A stretch of DNA of 64,000 nucleotides from Brevundimonas fontaquae (GTDB lineage Bacteria > Pseudomonadota > Alphaproteobacteria > Caulobacterales > Caulobacteraceae): positions 2,976,001 through 3,040,000 of the forward strand of contig NZ_CP070968.1 in NCBI RefSeq assembly GCF_017086445.1. Direction: 5' to 3'. The notes under the pieces are model-generated. The model did not search any database. It was not told the origin of the DNA and saw only the letters and a program-made list of their open reading frames with translations. This document shows, in pieces, positions 8,218 through 16,648 of this stretch; position 1 is the first letter of the stretch; each line of letters begins with the position of its first letter. The translations under genes were made by a program, and so were the position numbers.

Positions 8218-9333
8218 ATGACCGACGCCGCCCCGCCCGCCCCCGCCTCGTCCGCCTCCGCCGCCCCGCAAGCGCCCGCCGCTGCTCCACCTGCGCCTGC
8301 GCCGAAGAAGAACGTCATGTGGACCGTCATCGCCGCCGGGGTCGCCCTGCTGGGCGTTCTGATGGTGCTGTACGCCTGGCAGTTGCCGCCCTTCCGGGGC
8401 GCGATCCAGCGTACGGACAACGCCTATGTGCGCGGTCAGGTGACGATCATCAGCCCGCAGGTGAACGGCTATGTCGTCCAGGTGCCGGTCCAGGACTTCC
8501 AGACCGTCCAACAGGGGCAGTTGCTGGCTCAGGTGGACGACCGCATCTATCGCCAGCGGCTGGAGCAGGCCGAGGCCAGCCTGCACTCGGCCCAGGCGGC
8601 CCTGTCCAACTCGGCCCAGACCCAGGCGTCGGCTCGCGGATCGGTGGCCCAGCAGCGCGCCTCCATCGCCGCCGCCGAAGCCACGCTGACGCGGGCCCAG
8701 GCCGACGCTGAGCGCGCCCGCACCCTGAAGGCCGGCGGCTGGGTCGCCCAGGCCAATGTGGACGTGGCCGAAGCCGCCCTGCGCAGCGCCCAGGCCCAGG
8801 TCGCCCAGGCCCGCGCCGCCGAAGGCATCGCCCAGACCGGCGTCACCTCCGCCGTCGTCGGCCGCGACAGCCTGGCCGCCGCCGTCGAGAACGCCCAGGC
8901 CGCCGTGCGTTTGGCTCAGATCGACCTGGCAAACACCCGCATCGTCGCCCCCCGCGCCGGCCGTCTGGGCGAGATCGGCGTGCGCCAGGGCCAGTATGTG
9001 ACGGCGGGCACCCAGCTGATGGGTCTGGTGCCGGACGTGGTATGGGTCACGGCCAATATGAAGGAGACGCAGATGAAGAACATCCGCGTCGGCCAGCCGG
9101 TCGAGATCACCGTCGACGCCCTGGGCGGCCAGACCCTGCGCGGCCGTGTCGAACGCATCGCCCCCGCCGCGGGATCGGAGTTCAGCGTCATCCGCCCCGA
9201 CAACGCCACCGGCAACTTCACCAAAGTCGCCCAGCGCATCCCGGTCCGCATCCGCATCGACCCGAACCAGCCCGCCACCGAGCGTCTGGCGCCGGGCATG
9301 TCGGTGGTGGCGAAGGTCAATACGGCCGGCTGA
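8218..9333 (+). CDS. HlyD family periplasmic adaptor (EmrA-like)
   Basis: Membrane fusion protein, 371 residues from the ATG at 8218; the frame runs further upstream into emrB, but this ATG follows its stop by 13 bases. Residues 1-30 are Ala/Pro-rich, one transmembrane helix (about 35-57, VMWTVIAAGVALLGVLMVLY) anchors it, and the lipoyl half-motif RTDNAYVRGQVTIISPQVNG follows. A long coiled-coil hairpin (about 110-240) and a beta-barrel containing NATGNFTKVAQRIPVRI, which is characteristic of EmrA, complete it. It should link the MFS pump to an outer-membrane channel. None is encoded in this operon, although an OprM-type gene lies convergently 0.6 kb downstream. Confidence 0.9.
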   Translation: MTDAAPPAPASSASAAPQAPAAAPPAPAPKKNVMWTVIAAGVALLGVLMVLYAWQLPPFRGAIQRTDNAYVRGQVTIISPQVNGYVVQVPVQDFQTVQQGQLLAQVDDRIYRQRLEQAEASLHSAQAALSNSAQTQASARGSVAQQRASIAAAEATLTRAQADAERARTLKAGGWVAQANVDVAEAALRSAQAQVAQARAAEGIAQTGVTSAVVGRDSLAAAVENAQAAVRLAQIDLANTRIVAPRAGRLGEIGVRQGQYVTAGTQLMGLVPDVVWVTANMKETQMKNIRVGQPVEITVDALGGQTLRGRVERIAPAAGSEFSVIRPDNATGNFTKVAQRIPVRIRIDPNQPATERLAPGMSVVAKVNTAG

Positions 9334-9384
9334 CGGAACGCGCAGCTCCCCATCGCGCTACCTCTCCCAGCAACGGAGAGCACC

Positions 9385-9561
9385 ATGGACCGCGAACAGA
9401 CCAAGGGTCGTGAAGAGAACGGCGCCGACCCGGCCGGCAAGCCCGACGCGCTGACCTCTGAGAAGGCAACGAAGGCGGTCGGTCAGGCCGAGCGCCAAAG
9501 CGCGGGACCGGACGGTCCGGACGCCGCTGAGATCGGCGACACCTTCAAGCGCAAACCCTGA
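9385..9561 (+). CDS. Small hydrophilic hypothetical protein (58 aa)
   Basis: A short frame, ATG at 9385 preceded by CGGAGAG at a good distance (ribosome-binding site about 9374-9380), encodes 58 residues beginning MDREQTKGREENGADPAGKP and ending IGDTFKRKP. It is strongly charged, has no hydrophobic core, signal or cysteine, and is probably disordered. I do not recognise a family. It follows the efflux adaptor on the same strand by 51 bases. The good ribosome-binding site and high third-position GC support coding, but chance cannot be excluded. Confidence 0.5.
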   Translation: MDREQTKGREENGADPAGKPDALTSEKATKAVGQAERQSAGPDGPDAAEIGDTFKRKP

Positions 9562-9568
9562 CGCCGAA

Positions 9569-9784
9569 TCAGGCCGATCGTTGCGAGAGGCTGGCGGCGA
9601 GCAGATGCACGTCGTGCGCCCGCATCCGCTCGAAGTTCCCTAGCCCCAAGGCCAGGGCGCGCATGATCTCGGTCTGGCGCGTATGTTCGGGATGGGCGGG
9701 CAAGGACGGCTCCGCCCGCGCCAGCTCCGCATCCAGTTCGGCCATCATATGGGCCAGGATTCCGTCGTTCATCTGATCCTCCAT
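9569..9784 (-). CDS. Small hypothetical protein (about 71 aa)
   Basis: The minus-strand frame starts at ATG 9784 (or GTG 9787, or the internal ATG at 9772) and encodes about 70 residues. They include GILAHMMAELDAELARAEPS, HTRQTEIMRALALGLGNFE and a Met/Ala-rich amphipathic helical pattern. It is convergent with the 58-residue gene. No family is recognised. A competing frame over 9483-9854 has a low-complexity Arg/Gly-rich translation and is judged a shadow. Confidence 0.45.
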   Translation of the reverse strand: MEDQMNDGILAHMMAELDAELARAEPSLPAHPEHTRQTEIMRALALGLGNFERMRAHDVHLLAASLSQRSA

Positions 9785-9867
9785 CACGCCGCCGACCGCC
9801 GCAGATGGTTAGAGCATGAATGGAACAAATGCAGAACACCCAGACAGTCGCCAAACTGTGGACGAAC

Positions 9868-9902
9868 GAAAAAGGGCCGGGCGATACGTCGCCCGGCCCC
9901 CT
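9868..9902 (-). terminator. Rho-independent terminator of the RND efflux operon
   Basis: On the minus strand a GC-rich hairpin (arms GGGCCGGGCG / CGCCCGGCCC, plus-strand 9874-9898) is followed by TTTTT. It lies 22 bases past the stop of the OprM-like gene, at the end of the acrA-acrB-oprM transcript. Confidence 0.85.
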
Positions 9903-9923
9903 TGTTTCAGTATCGCGACGCGA

Positions 9924-11357
9924 TCAGCTGTCGGCCTGCCAACCCCCGGCCAGGGCGCGGAACAGGGCGATCTGATAGGTCGTGACCAAGGCGTCGGACT
10001 GGGCCAAAGCGGCGTCCGCCGCCGCCTGTGTACGTTCGGCATCCAGCACCAGGAGGAAGCTGTCAGCGCCGGCGTTGAAGCGCAGGCGCGACAGGTCGGC
10101 GGCGCGGGCGGCCTGGTCCCTGGCTTCGGTCAGGGCCGCACGGCGGTCCAGCTCGTTGGCGTAGTTGGACAGGGCCGTTTCCGTCTCCTGCAGGGCCGTC
10201 AGCACCGTCTGGTCGAAGTTCGCCAGGGCGGCGTCCGAACGGGCGCCGGCGGCCTTGATCTGAGCGCGGGCGGCGAAGACGTTGGGGAAGGACCAGCTGA
10301 TCAGCGGACCAAAGCTGAAGCGGAAGTTCTGGTCGTCGCCCAGTTCACCCGCGTCCAGCGCGGTGGAGCCGAACGATCCGCCCAGGCTGATCTGCGGAAA
10401 CAGGTTGGCGGTCGCCACGTTCACGCGCGCGGCGGCGGCGGCCAGTTCGGCCTCGGCCTGGCGCACGTCGGGGCGGCGGGCCAGAAGCGCGGCGCCATCG
10501 CCGACCGGGATCGGCTGGCTGAGCTGGGGCGGACGCACGCAGGCGGCGGCGGCCTGGCTGGCCTCGGCCGGGGTGCGGCCGGTCAGGGTCGCGAGGCGGA
10601 ACAGGGCCTCGTTACGGGCCGCGCGCAGGGTCGGCAGGGTCGCCGCCGTCTGGGCCAGGGCCGCGCGGGCGCTGGCCACGTCCAGCCCCGTGCCCGCCCC
10701 GCCGTCGAGCAGGGTCTGGGTCAGGTTGGCGGTGTTGCGTTGCAGTTCCAGCGTCCGTTCGGCGACCGCGATCTGCGCATTGGCCGAGCAGGTGTCGGCA
10801 TAGGCGCGTGTCGTCTCGGCCGCGACCGTCACCTGGACCGTGGCCAGAGCGGCCTCGGCGGCGCGGGCGTCGGCGCGAGCGGCGCGGATGGTGGATTCCA
10901 CCCGTCCGAACAGGTCGACCTCATAGGCCGCCTGAATGCCGACGTCATAGGTGTCGATTTCGGGCGCATCTTGCCCTGCGGGCAGGCCTTGGACCGTGGC
11001 GGCCGAGGCGCGGCTGCGCTGGGCCTGGGCGCTGGTCGTCGTGGTCGGGAAACGGCCGACGCGGGCCTCCGACAACGACGCCCGAACCGCGCGCAGATTG
11101 GCGAAGGCGGCTTCTAGCTGGTTATTTTCGGCGAAGGCCTGCTGGACCAGGGCGTCCAGCGTGGGGTCTTCGTACAGCCGCCACCAGTCGTCGCGCGCCG
11201 CAGCGGTCGAGACAGTGGGGCTGGCCGAGCCGACGAAGGCGCCCGTGCCGGCGACGGGCAGGTCGGCGATCGGCGCCTTGGGCCCGACCGCGCAGGCGGC
11301 CAGCAGGGCGCTGGAGGCTGCGGCGGTCAGGAAGCTGAGGGTCTTGTTGCGGGTCAT
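9924..11357 (-). CDS. RND efflux outer-membrane lipoprotein (OprM/NodT family)
   Basis: The 477-residue TolC-like channel has a lipoprotein signal with lipobox LLAAC (Cys22), so it is predicted to be lipid-anchored in the outer membrane. Two OEP repeats follow (about 60-260 and 270-470), with heptad-rich Ala/Glu/Gln helices and motifs such as YEVDLFGRV and ARRPDVRQAEAELAAA that are typical of the OprM/NodT group. Its ATG overlaps the stop of the RND permease gene (TGATG), and a terminator follows, making it the last gene of a three-gene tripartite pump operon. It may also serve the nearby EmrAB-like pump, which lacks its own channel; that is speculation. Confidence 0.93.
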   Translation of the reverse strand: MTRNKTLSFLTAAASSALLAACAVGPKAPIADLPVAGTGAFVGSASPTVSTAAARDDWWRLYEDPTLDALVQQAFAENNQLEAAFANLRAVRASLSEARVGRFPTTTTSAQAQRSRASAATVQGLPAGQDAPEIDTYDVGIQAAYEVDLFGRVESTIRAARADARAAEAALATVQVTVAAETTRAYADTCSANAQIAVAERTLELQRNTANLTQTLLDGGAGTGLDVASARAALAQTAATLPTLRAARNEALFRLATLTGRTPAEASQAAAACVRPPQLSQPIPVGDGAALLARRPDVRQAEAELAAAAARVNVATANLFPQISLGGSFGSTALDAGELGDDQNFRFSFGPLISWSFPNVFAARAQIKAAGARSDAALANFDQTVLTALQETETALSNYANELDRRAALTEARDQAARAADLSRLRFNAGADSFLLVLDAERTQAAADAALAQSDALVTTYQIALFRALAGGWQADS

Positions 11358-14300
11358 CAGATGTCCCCTCCCCGGCCGGTCGCGGGCGCAGGCGCGTTCG
11401 AATCGGTCAGGTCGCTGGTTTCGTCATAACGCACGGGCCGGTCCGAAGGACGGTCAGGCGTCGGGGTCGGTTTCTTGCCTTGCGGCAGTTTCGAGGACAG
11501 CCAGCGGCTGACCACATAGAAGACCGGGGTGAAGATCAGGCCGAAGAAGGTCACGCCCAGCATGCCAGAGAAGACGGACGTGCCCAGCGACTGACGCATC
11601 TCCGCGCCCGGCCCCGAGGCCAGCATCAGCGGCACGACGCCGAGGATGAAGGCGAAGGAGGTCATCAGGATCGGACGCAGACGGGTCTTGGCGGCGGCAA
11701 CCGCAGCCTCGAACCGGTTCATGCCTTGCTCTTCCTCGGCCTGTTTGGCGAACTCGACGATCAGGATGGCGTTCTTGGCCGCCAAGGCGATCAGAACGAC
11801 CAAGCCGATCTGGACCAGGATGTTGTTGTCCAGGCCACGCAGGTTCACCCCGATGATGGCCGCCAGCAGACACATCGGCACGATCAGAATGACCGCGAGC
11901 GGAAGCGTGAACGCCTCGTACTGAGCCGCCAGGACCAGGAAGACGAACACCACCGCCATCAAGAAGATGGCCGTCGCGCCGGAACCCGCCGCCTTCTGCT
12001 GATAGGCCAGACCCGTCCACTCGTAGGAGAAGCCCTGCGGCAAGGTCTGGGCGGCCATGGTTTCCATGATCTGCAGCGCCTCGCCGGAAGAGACTCCCGC
12101 TGCGGCGTTGCCCTGAAGCTCGGCCGCCGGGAACAGGTTGTAGCGCACGATCCGCGCCGGGCCGGAATCGTTCACCAGATTGGCCACCGACCCGATCGGC
12201 ACCATCGCGCCCGTGGACGACTTGGTCTTCAGATTGGCGATATCGGCGATGTCGTCGCGCGCCGTCGGCTCCGCCTGCGCCGTCACCCGGAAGGTGCGGC
12301 CCAGCATGTTGAAGTCGTTGACGTAGGACGAACCCAGATAGACGCCCAGGGTGTCGAACACCGAGCTGGGTTGGACGCCCAGCATCAGCGCCTTGTCACG
12401 ATCGACGTCGGCGGTGATGCGCGGCGAGGCCGTGTTGTAGGTCGAGAAGACCTGGCTGACCTCGGTCGGCTTCTGGGCGGCGGCGCCCATCATGGCGAAG
12501 GTCGCGCCTTCCAGCGGACGATAGCCGGCGCCTTCGCGGTCCTGGATCATCATCGAGAAGCCGTTGCCGGTGCCCAGACCCTGGACCGCCGGCGGGGCGA
12601 TGACGAAGATCTGCGCATCCTCGATCTGTCCGGTCGCCTGGGTGATGGCGCCGGCCAAGGCCGTGGCGGCCTCTTCCTTGGAGCGTTCCTCGAAGCCGTT
12701 CAGGCGAACGAAGATGGTGGCGGCGTTGGAGCCGAACGAGAAGCTGGAGCCGTCCAGACCGGCGAAGGCCACGGTGCCGTTCACCCCGGCGGTGCCCTGG
12801 ATGATCTTGGTGGCGCGTTCCATCACCGCCTGGGTGCGGTCCAGAGATGCGCCGGCCGGCAGTTGGATGACGCCGATCAGGAAGCCTTGGTCCTGTTCAG
12901 GAATAAAGCCCGAGGGGGTGTCGACCAGACGCCAGGCGGTCAGGCCCAGAAGACCGGCGTAGATCATCAGCACCAGACCGACCGTGCGCACCAGACGCGC
13001 GGTCAGGCGGCCGTAACGATCCGACAGCCAGTCGAAGCCCTCGTTGAACTTCCGCCCGGCCCAGCCGCCATAATAGACGACCGTGCCCAGGACGCCCGGC
13101 TTGCGAGCGTGCTCATGATCCTTCTTGTGCGGCTTCAGCAGCAGGGCGGCCATGGCCGGCGACAGGGTCAGGGACACGAACAGCGAGATGACCGAGGCCG
13201 AGGCGATAACCACCGCGAACTGGCGATAGAAGATGCCGGGGATGCCGGGCACGAACATCGTCGGCACGAAGACCGACACCAGCACCAGGCCGATGGCGAT
13301 CAGGGCGCCGGAAACCTCCTGCATCGATCGATAGGCGGCCTCCTTGGGACTGAGCCCCTCACCGATGGCCCGCTCCACGTTCTCGACCACGACGATGGCG
13401 TCGTCGACGACGATGCCGACCGCAAGGACCAGGGCGAACAGAGACAGGGAGTTGATCGAATAGCCCAGAGCCAGCTGCACCGCGAAGGTGCCGACCAGGG
13501 CGACGGGAATGGCGACGATGGGGATGATGGCCGCGCGCCAGGTCTGCAGGAAGACCATGACCACGATGATGACCAGGATGACGGCTTCGACCAGGGTGTG
13601 CTGAACCGACTCCACCGAGGCGGCGACGAATTCGGTCGGGTTGTAGGGCACGTCCACCTTCATGCCGGCGGGCACTTCGGACTTCAGGGCCTCGACCTCT
13701 TTCAGGACGCGGTCGGCGGTGCCAAGGGCGTTGGCGCCCGGCTGCTGAACGATGGCGATGCCGACGCCGCGCTGGCCGTCGAAGAAGCCGCGGATGCCGT
13801 AGTCCTGGGCGCCCAGTTCGATCCGCGCCACGTCGCGCAGATAGGTGACGCGGCCCTGAGCGTCCGTCTTCAGCACGACGTTGGCGAACTCATTGGGATC
13901 GCTGAGACGGCCTTGGACCTGGACCGGCAGTTGGAAGGCGGCCGCGCTGTTGGGGAACGGCGGTTGGCCGATGGAGCCGGCGGCGGCCTGGACGTTCTGG
14001 GCGCGCAGGGCGGAGACGATCTCCGGACCCGTCAGACCACGCTCGGCCGCCTTGGCCGGGTCGATCCAGACGCGCATCGAATAGTTGCCGCCGCCGAACA
14101 CCTGAACCGCGCCCACGCCGTCGATCCGCAGCAGGCGGTCCCGCAGCGTGGAGTTGGCGTAGTTGCCGACATAGTCGTTATCCAGGGTGCCGTCGGGCGA
14201 CGTCAGGCCCAGGATCATCAGGAAGCCGCTCTCGGCCTTGTTGACCACGACACCCGTCTGGCGAACCGCCTCGGGAAGACGGGGCTCGGCTAGCGCCACC

Positions 14301-14635
14301 CGGTTCTGGACCAGCACCTGTGCGGCGTCGAGGTCGGTGCCGGGCTGGAAGGTCACGGTGATGGCCACCGCCCCGTCCGACGTGGACGAGGAGGAGATGT
14401 AGAGCATGTTCTCGACGCCGTTCACCTCCTGCTCGATGGGGGCGGCGACGGTTTCGGCCAGGGTCTCGGCCGAGGCGCCCGGATAGGCGGCGTTGATGGT
14501 GATCGTCGGCGGCGCGATTTCCGGGTACTGCGACAGCGGCAGCAGCGGATAGGCGGCGATGCCGATGATGGAGATCACCACCGCGATCACGGCCGCGAAG
14601 ATCGGCCGGTCGATGAAGAAGCGGGAGATGTTCAT
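11357..14635 (-). CDS. RND multidrug efflux permease (AcrB/HAE1 family)
   Basis: The 1092-residue inner-membrane proton antiporter starts MNISRFFIDRPIFAAVIAVV, the standard AcrB N-terminus. The two adjacent Asp residues of the proton relay are present in transmembrane segment 4 (AVGIVVDDAIVVVENVE), and the periplasmic porter repeats and 12-helix plan are intact. Conserved segments FIPEQDQGFLIGVIQLPAGAS and PILMTSFAFILGVVPLM are visible. It is about 45 residues longer than E. coli AcrB because of a polar, Pro/Thr-rich C-terminal tail. It lies 3 bases after the adaptor gene and overlaps the channel gene by one base. Probable substrates are hydrophobic or amphiphilic drugs, unspecified. Confidence 0.95.
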   Translation of the reverse strand: MNISRFFIDRPIFAAVIAVVISIIGIAAYPLLPLSQYPEIAPPTITINAAYPGASAETLAETVAAPIEQEVNGVENMLYISSSSTSDGAVAITVTFQPGTDLDAAQVLVQNRVALAEPRLPEAVRQTGVVVNKAESGFLMILGLTSPDGTLDNDYVGNYANSTLRDRLLRIDGVGAVQVFGGGNYSMRVWIDPAKAAERGLTGPEIVSALRAQNVQAAAGSIGQPPFPNSAAAFQLPVQVQGRLSDPNEFANVVLKTDAQGRVTYLRDVARIELGAQDYGIRGFFDGQRGVGIAIVQQPGANALGTADRVLKEVEALKSEVPAGMKVDVPYNPTEFVAASVESVQHTLVEAVILVIIVVMVFLQTWRAAIIPIVAIPVALVGTFAVQLALGYSINSLSLFALVLAVGIVVDDAIVVVENVERAIGEGLSPKEAAYRSMQEVSGALIAIGLVLVSVFVPTMFVPGIPGIFYRQFAVVIASASVISLFVSLTLSPAMAALLLKPHKKDHEHARKPGVLGTVVYYGGWAGRKFNEGFDWLSDRYGRLTARLVRTVGLVLMIYAGLLGLTAWRLVDTPSGFIPEQDQGFLIGVIQLPAGASLDRTQAVMERATKIIQGTAGVNGTVAFAGLDGSSFSFGSNAATIFVRLNGFEERSKEEAATALAGAITQATGQIEDAQIFVIAPPAVQGLGTGNGFSMMIQDREGAGYRPLEGATFAMMGAAAQKPTEVSQVFSTYNTASPRITADVDRDKALMLGVQPSSVFDTLGVYLGSSYVNDFNMLGRTFRVTAQAEPTARDDIADIANLKTKSSTGAMVPIGSVANLVNDSGPARIVRYNLFPAAELQGNAAAGVSSGEALQIMETMAAQTLPQGFSYEWTGLAYQQKAAGSGATAIFLMAVVFVFLVLAAQYEAFTLPLAVILIVPMCLLAAIIGVNLRGLDNNILVQIGLVVLIALAAKNAILIVEFAKQAEEEQGMNRFEAAVAAAKTRLRPILMTSFAFILGVVPLMLASGPGAEMRQSLGTSVFSGMLGVTFFGLIFTPVFYVVSRWLSSKLPQGKKPTPTPDRPSDRPVRYDETSDLTDSNAPAPATGRGGDI

Positions 14636-14638
14636 GGC

Positions 14639-15841
14639 TTAGCCGGCCGGCAGGCTGTTGGCGAAGGAGGCGCTGGACGCGGGCGCCGACTGGGTGACGG
14701 GCGCCTGGGACGCATCGCCGGCGACGGGTTCGATCTTGCCGTTCTTGGGCGTGACCTTGGAGCCCGGCTGGGCGGCGCGTTGCAGACCCGCAATGATGAC
14801 GCGGTCGGTCGGGGCCAGGCCGGAACGGACGACGCGCAAGCCCTGCACGATCGGGCCGAGTTGGACGGCCTTGTTCGTCACGGTGCCGTCGGCGTTGACC
14901 ACGGCGACGGTGCGGCGGGCCTGATCCGTGCCGATGGCCGAATCGGGCACCAGCAGGGCGTCATAGGCGCCGGCGCCCGCGACCTGGGCGCTGCCGAACA
15001 TGCCGGGACGCAAGAAACCGTCAGCGTTGGGCAGGATCGCGCGCAGGCGGATCACGCCCGAGGCGGTGTCCACGGCGTTGTCCGAGAAGTCCAGACGGCC
15101 GGTGTGCTTATAGGTGCTTTCGTCCTGAAGACGGACATTGACCGTCGCGCCCTGATTGGCGCCGCCCTGACGCAGGTATTTCAGCAGGACCGCTTCCGAG
15201 CCGTCGAAGACGAAGTGGATCGGGCCGCCCGAGATGATGGTGGTCAGGATGTCGCCGGCCGACGACCCTCCGGCGATGACATTGCCCGGATCGACGCGGC
15301 GGTCGGACACGCGGCCCGAAACCGGCGCGGTGACCCGAGTGTATTCCAGGTTCAGGCGGGCATTACGGACGGCGGCGTTGCCGGCCGCCAGATTGGCCTG
15401 AGCCGCATCGACGGCCGCCTTGTTGGAATCATACTCGGCCTTGGATACCGCCTGCGAGGCCAGCAGAGCCTCGCTGCGAGCCAGGTTGGCGCGGGCCAGC
15501 GACAGTTGCGACTGAGCCTGGGCTACCTGCGCCTGAGCCTGGGCCAAGGCGGCCTGGGCCGGGCGCGGATCCAGAGTGAACAGCAGCTGGCCCCTCTGGA
15601 CCATCTGACCGTCGCGGAAGTGGACCGCCTGGATATAGCCGCCGACGCGAGCGCGCACGTCCACGCTGGAGACCGCCTCGAAACGGCCGGTGAACTCGTC
15701 CCAGTCCCGCACCTGCTGCTTCAGCGGCACAGCCACCGTCACAGGCGGCGCGCCCTGCGCCGGCGCCTCGGCCTTTGGCGAACAACCATAAAGGGCACCC
15801 GTCACCATGACGGATACCGCCGCAATCTTCAGCCCGCGCAT
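14639..15841 (-). CDS. RND efflux periplasmic adaptor (AcrA/MexA family) lipoprotein
   Basis: Membrane fusion protein of 400 residues. I take ATG 15841 because it yields a proper lipoprotein signal (MRGLKIAAVSVMVTGALYGC, Cys20 lipidated); the frame extends upstream to 15952, but that adds a polar leader and overlaps the operator region. Domains in order are the lipoyl half (RARVGGYIQAVHFRDGQMV), an Ala/Gln/Ser coiled-coil hairpin (about 95-190), the second lipoyl half (RVTAPVSGRVSDRRVDPGN), a beta-barrel, and a membrane-proximal domain. The Ala/Ser/Pro-rich C-terminus is probably flexible. It is the first gene of the operon and is transcribed divergently from a TetR gene. Confidence 0.93.
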   Translation of the reverse strand: MRGLKIAAVSVMVTGALYGCSPKAEAPAQGAPPVTVAVPLKQQVRDWDEFTGRFEAVSSVDVRARVGGYIQAVHFRDGQMVQRGQLLFTLDPRPAQAALAQAQAQVAQAQSQLSLARANLARSEALLASQAVSKAEYDSNKAAVDAAQANLAAGNAAVRNARLNLEYTRVTAPVSGRVSDRRVDPGNVIAGGSSAGDILTTIISGGPIHFVFDGSEAVLLKYLRQGGANQGATVNVRLQDESTYKHTGRLDFSDNAVDTASGVIRLRAILPNADGFLRPGMFGSAQVAGAGAYDALLVPDSAIGTDQARRTVAVVNADGTVTNKAVQLGPIVQGLRVVRSGLAPTDRVIIAGLQRAAQPGSKVTPKNGKIEPVAGDASQAPVTQSAPASSASFANSLPAG

Positions 15842-15905
15842 CTGCGCATCTCCCTGTCGGAGGTAAATCCCTGTCGTGCGGACGAAGGCCGATGGGGAGT
15901 CGGCC

Positions 15906-15925
15906 TTGTCAACGCGTGGTGACTT
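15906..15925. promoter_or_regulatory. Second, degenerate TetR operator-like site
   Basis: TTGTCAAC recurs here exactly 40 bases upstream of the perfect palindrome at 15946. It is followed after four bases by GGTGACTT, which matches the expected GTTGACAA at five of eight positions. The spacing of about four helical turns would place two dimers on one DNA face between the divergent acrA and tetR genes. Confidence 0.45.
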
Positions 15926-15945
15926 AATGGTCGGCGCGGTGGCGC

Positions 15946-15965
15946 TTGTCAACAGGCGTTGACAA
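15946..15965. promoter_or_regulatory. Perfect inverted repeat, TetR operator at the RND promoter
   Basis: TTGTCAACAGGCGTTGACAA consists of perfect 8-base arms around AGGC. It overlaps a TTGACA that could be the -35 box of the rightward tetR promoter and sits about 105 bases before the adaptor start on the other strand. Location between a TetR gene and the pump it should control makes it the likely operator. Confidence 0.7.
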
Positions 15966-16009
15966 AGCCATATGTGCTCTACGGTTATTGTCTGTGGAGT
16001 GTCATCACC

Positions 16010-16579
16010 TTGTTATGTCCCGGCCCACGCCCGAGAAACGCCGCCGCCACGCGCACGGCCATTCTCGATGCTGCGCGCGAGAGATTCGCGGCCGAGAGCT
16101 ATGACGACGTGGGCATGCGCGACATCGCCCGCGACGTGGGCGTCGATGCGGCCCTGATCAGCCGCTACTTCGGCTCCAAGGACGATCTGTTCCTCGCCGC
16201 GCTGGACAGTTGCGGCGACGGCAGCGCGCTTATGCAGGGTGAAAAGGGCGAGTTCGGCCGGCGCGTGGCCCACGAGATCGTCTTCGAACCCAAGAAGGCC
16301 GAAAAGCTGAAGGGCATGTCGATCATGCTGCGCTCCATCGGCTCGGCCAAGGCGTCGGAGATGGTTCAGAACACCTGCACCCAGAGGTTCTTCGGCCCGC
16401 TTGAGGAGTGGCTGAGCGGGCCGGACGCCACGGTCCGCGCGCGTCTCCTGGCCGGCTTCATCATGGGCATGTCGGTCAGTCGCGAACTGGGCGGCGGCAG
16501 CTTCAATATCGAACCCGCTCAATGCGAGGAGATGCGCGACCGACTGGCGCCCATTCTTCAGTCCCTGATCGACGGCTGA
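16010..16579 (+). CDS. TetR family regulator, divergent from RND efflux operon
   Basis: TetR-type repressor of about 189 residues. The frame is open from a TTG at 15959, but that codon lies inside the operator. The TTG at 16010 (product starting LLCPGPRPRNAAATRTAIL) is preceded by GGAG at 15996-15999 and gives a normal N-terminus. An ATG at 16015 is out of frame with the helix-turn-helix. DNA-binding residues about 12-57 include ARERFAAESYDDVGMRDIAR and DAALISRYFGSKDDLFLAAL. The C-terminal domain begins EIVFEPKKAEKLKG and resembles the TetR_C group often found beside RND pumps. The likely role is to repress acrA-acrB-oprM and itself through the palindrome at 15946. The start is uncertain. Confidence 0.85.
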   Translation: MLCPGPRPRNAAATRTAILDAARERFAAESYDDVGMRDIARDVGVDAALISRYFGSKDDLFLAALDSCGDGSALMQGEKGEFGRRVAHEIVFEPKKAEKLKGMSIMLRSIGSAKASEMVQNTCTQRFFGPLEEWLSGPDATVRARLLAGFIMGMSVSRELGGGSFNIEPAQCEEMRDRLAPILQSLIDG

Positions 16580-16595
16580 CCCCATCGCCGAAATG

Positions 16596-16631
16596 AAAAA
16601 GGGCGCGGAGGCTGACCTCCGCGCCCTTTGT
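16596..16631. terminator. Bidirectional rho-independent terminator
   Basis: A perfect 11-bp stem (GGGCGCGGAGG / CCTCCGCGCCC, 16601-16611 and 16616-16626) with a CTGA loop is flanked by AAAAA on the left and TTT on the right. It lies between the convergent tetR and sugar MFS genes and can serve both. Confidence 0.85.
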
Positions 16632-16648
16632 ATTGTCTGGCGACCGGC

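Noticed and set aside
15959..16009. TTG 15959 as the start of the TetR gene
   Set aside because: It falls inside the perfect operator palindrome and a -35-like TTGACA, and the added residues do not resemble a TetR N-terminus.
16015..16090. ATG 16015 as a separate start near the TetR gene
   Set aside because: It is out of frame with the helix-turn-helix and leads only to an Arg/His-rich short product.
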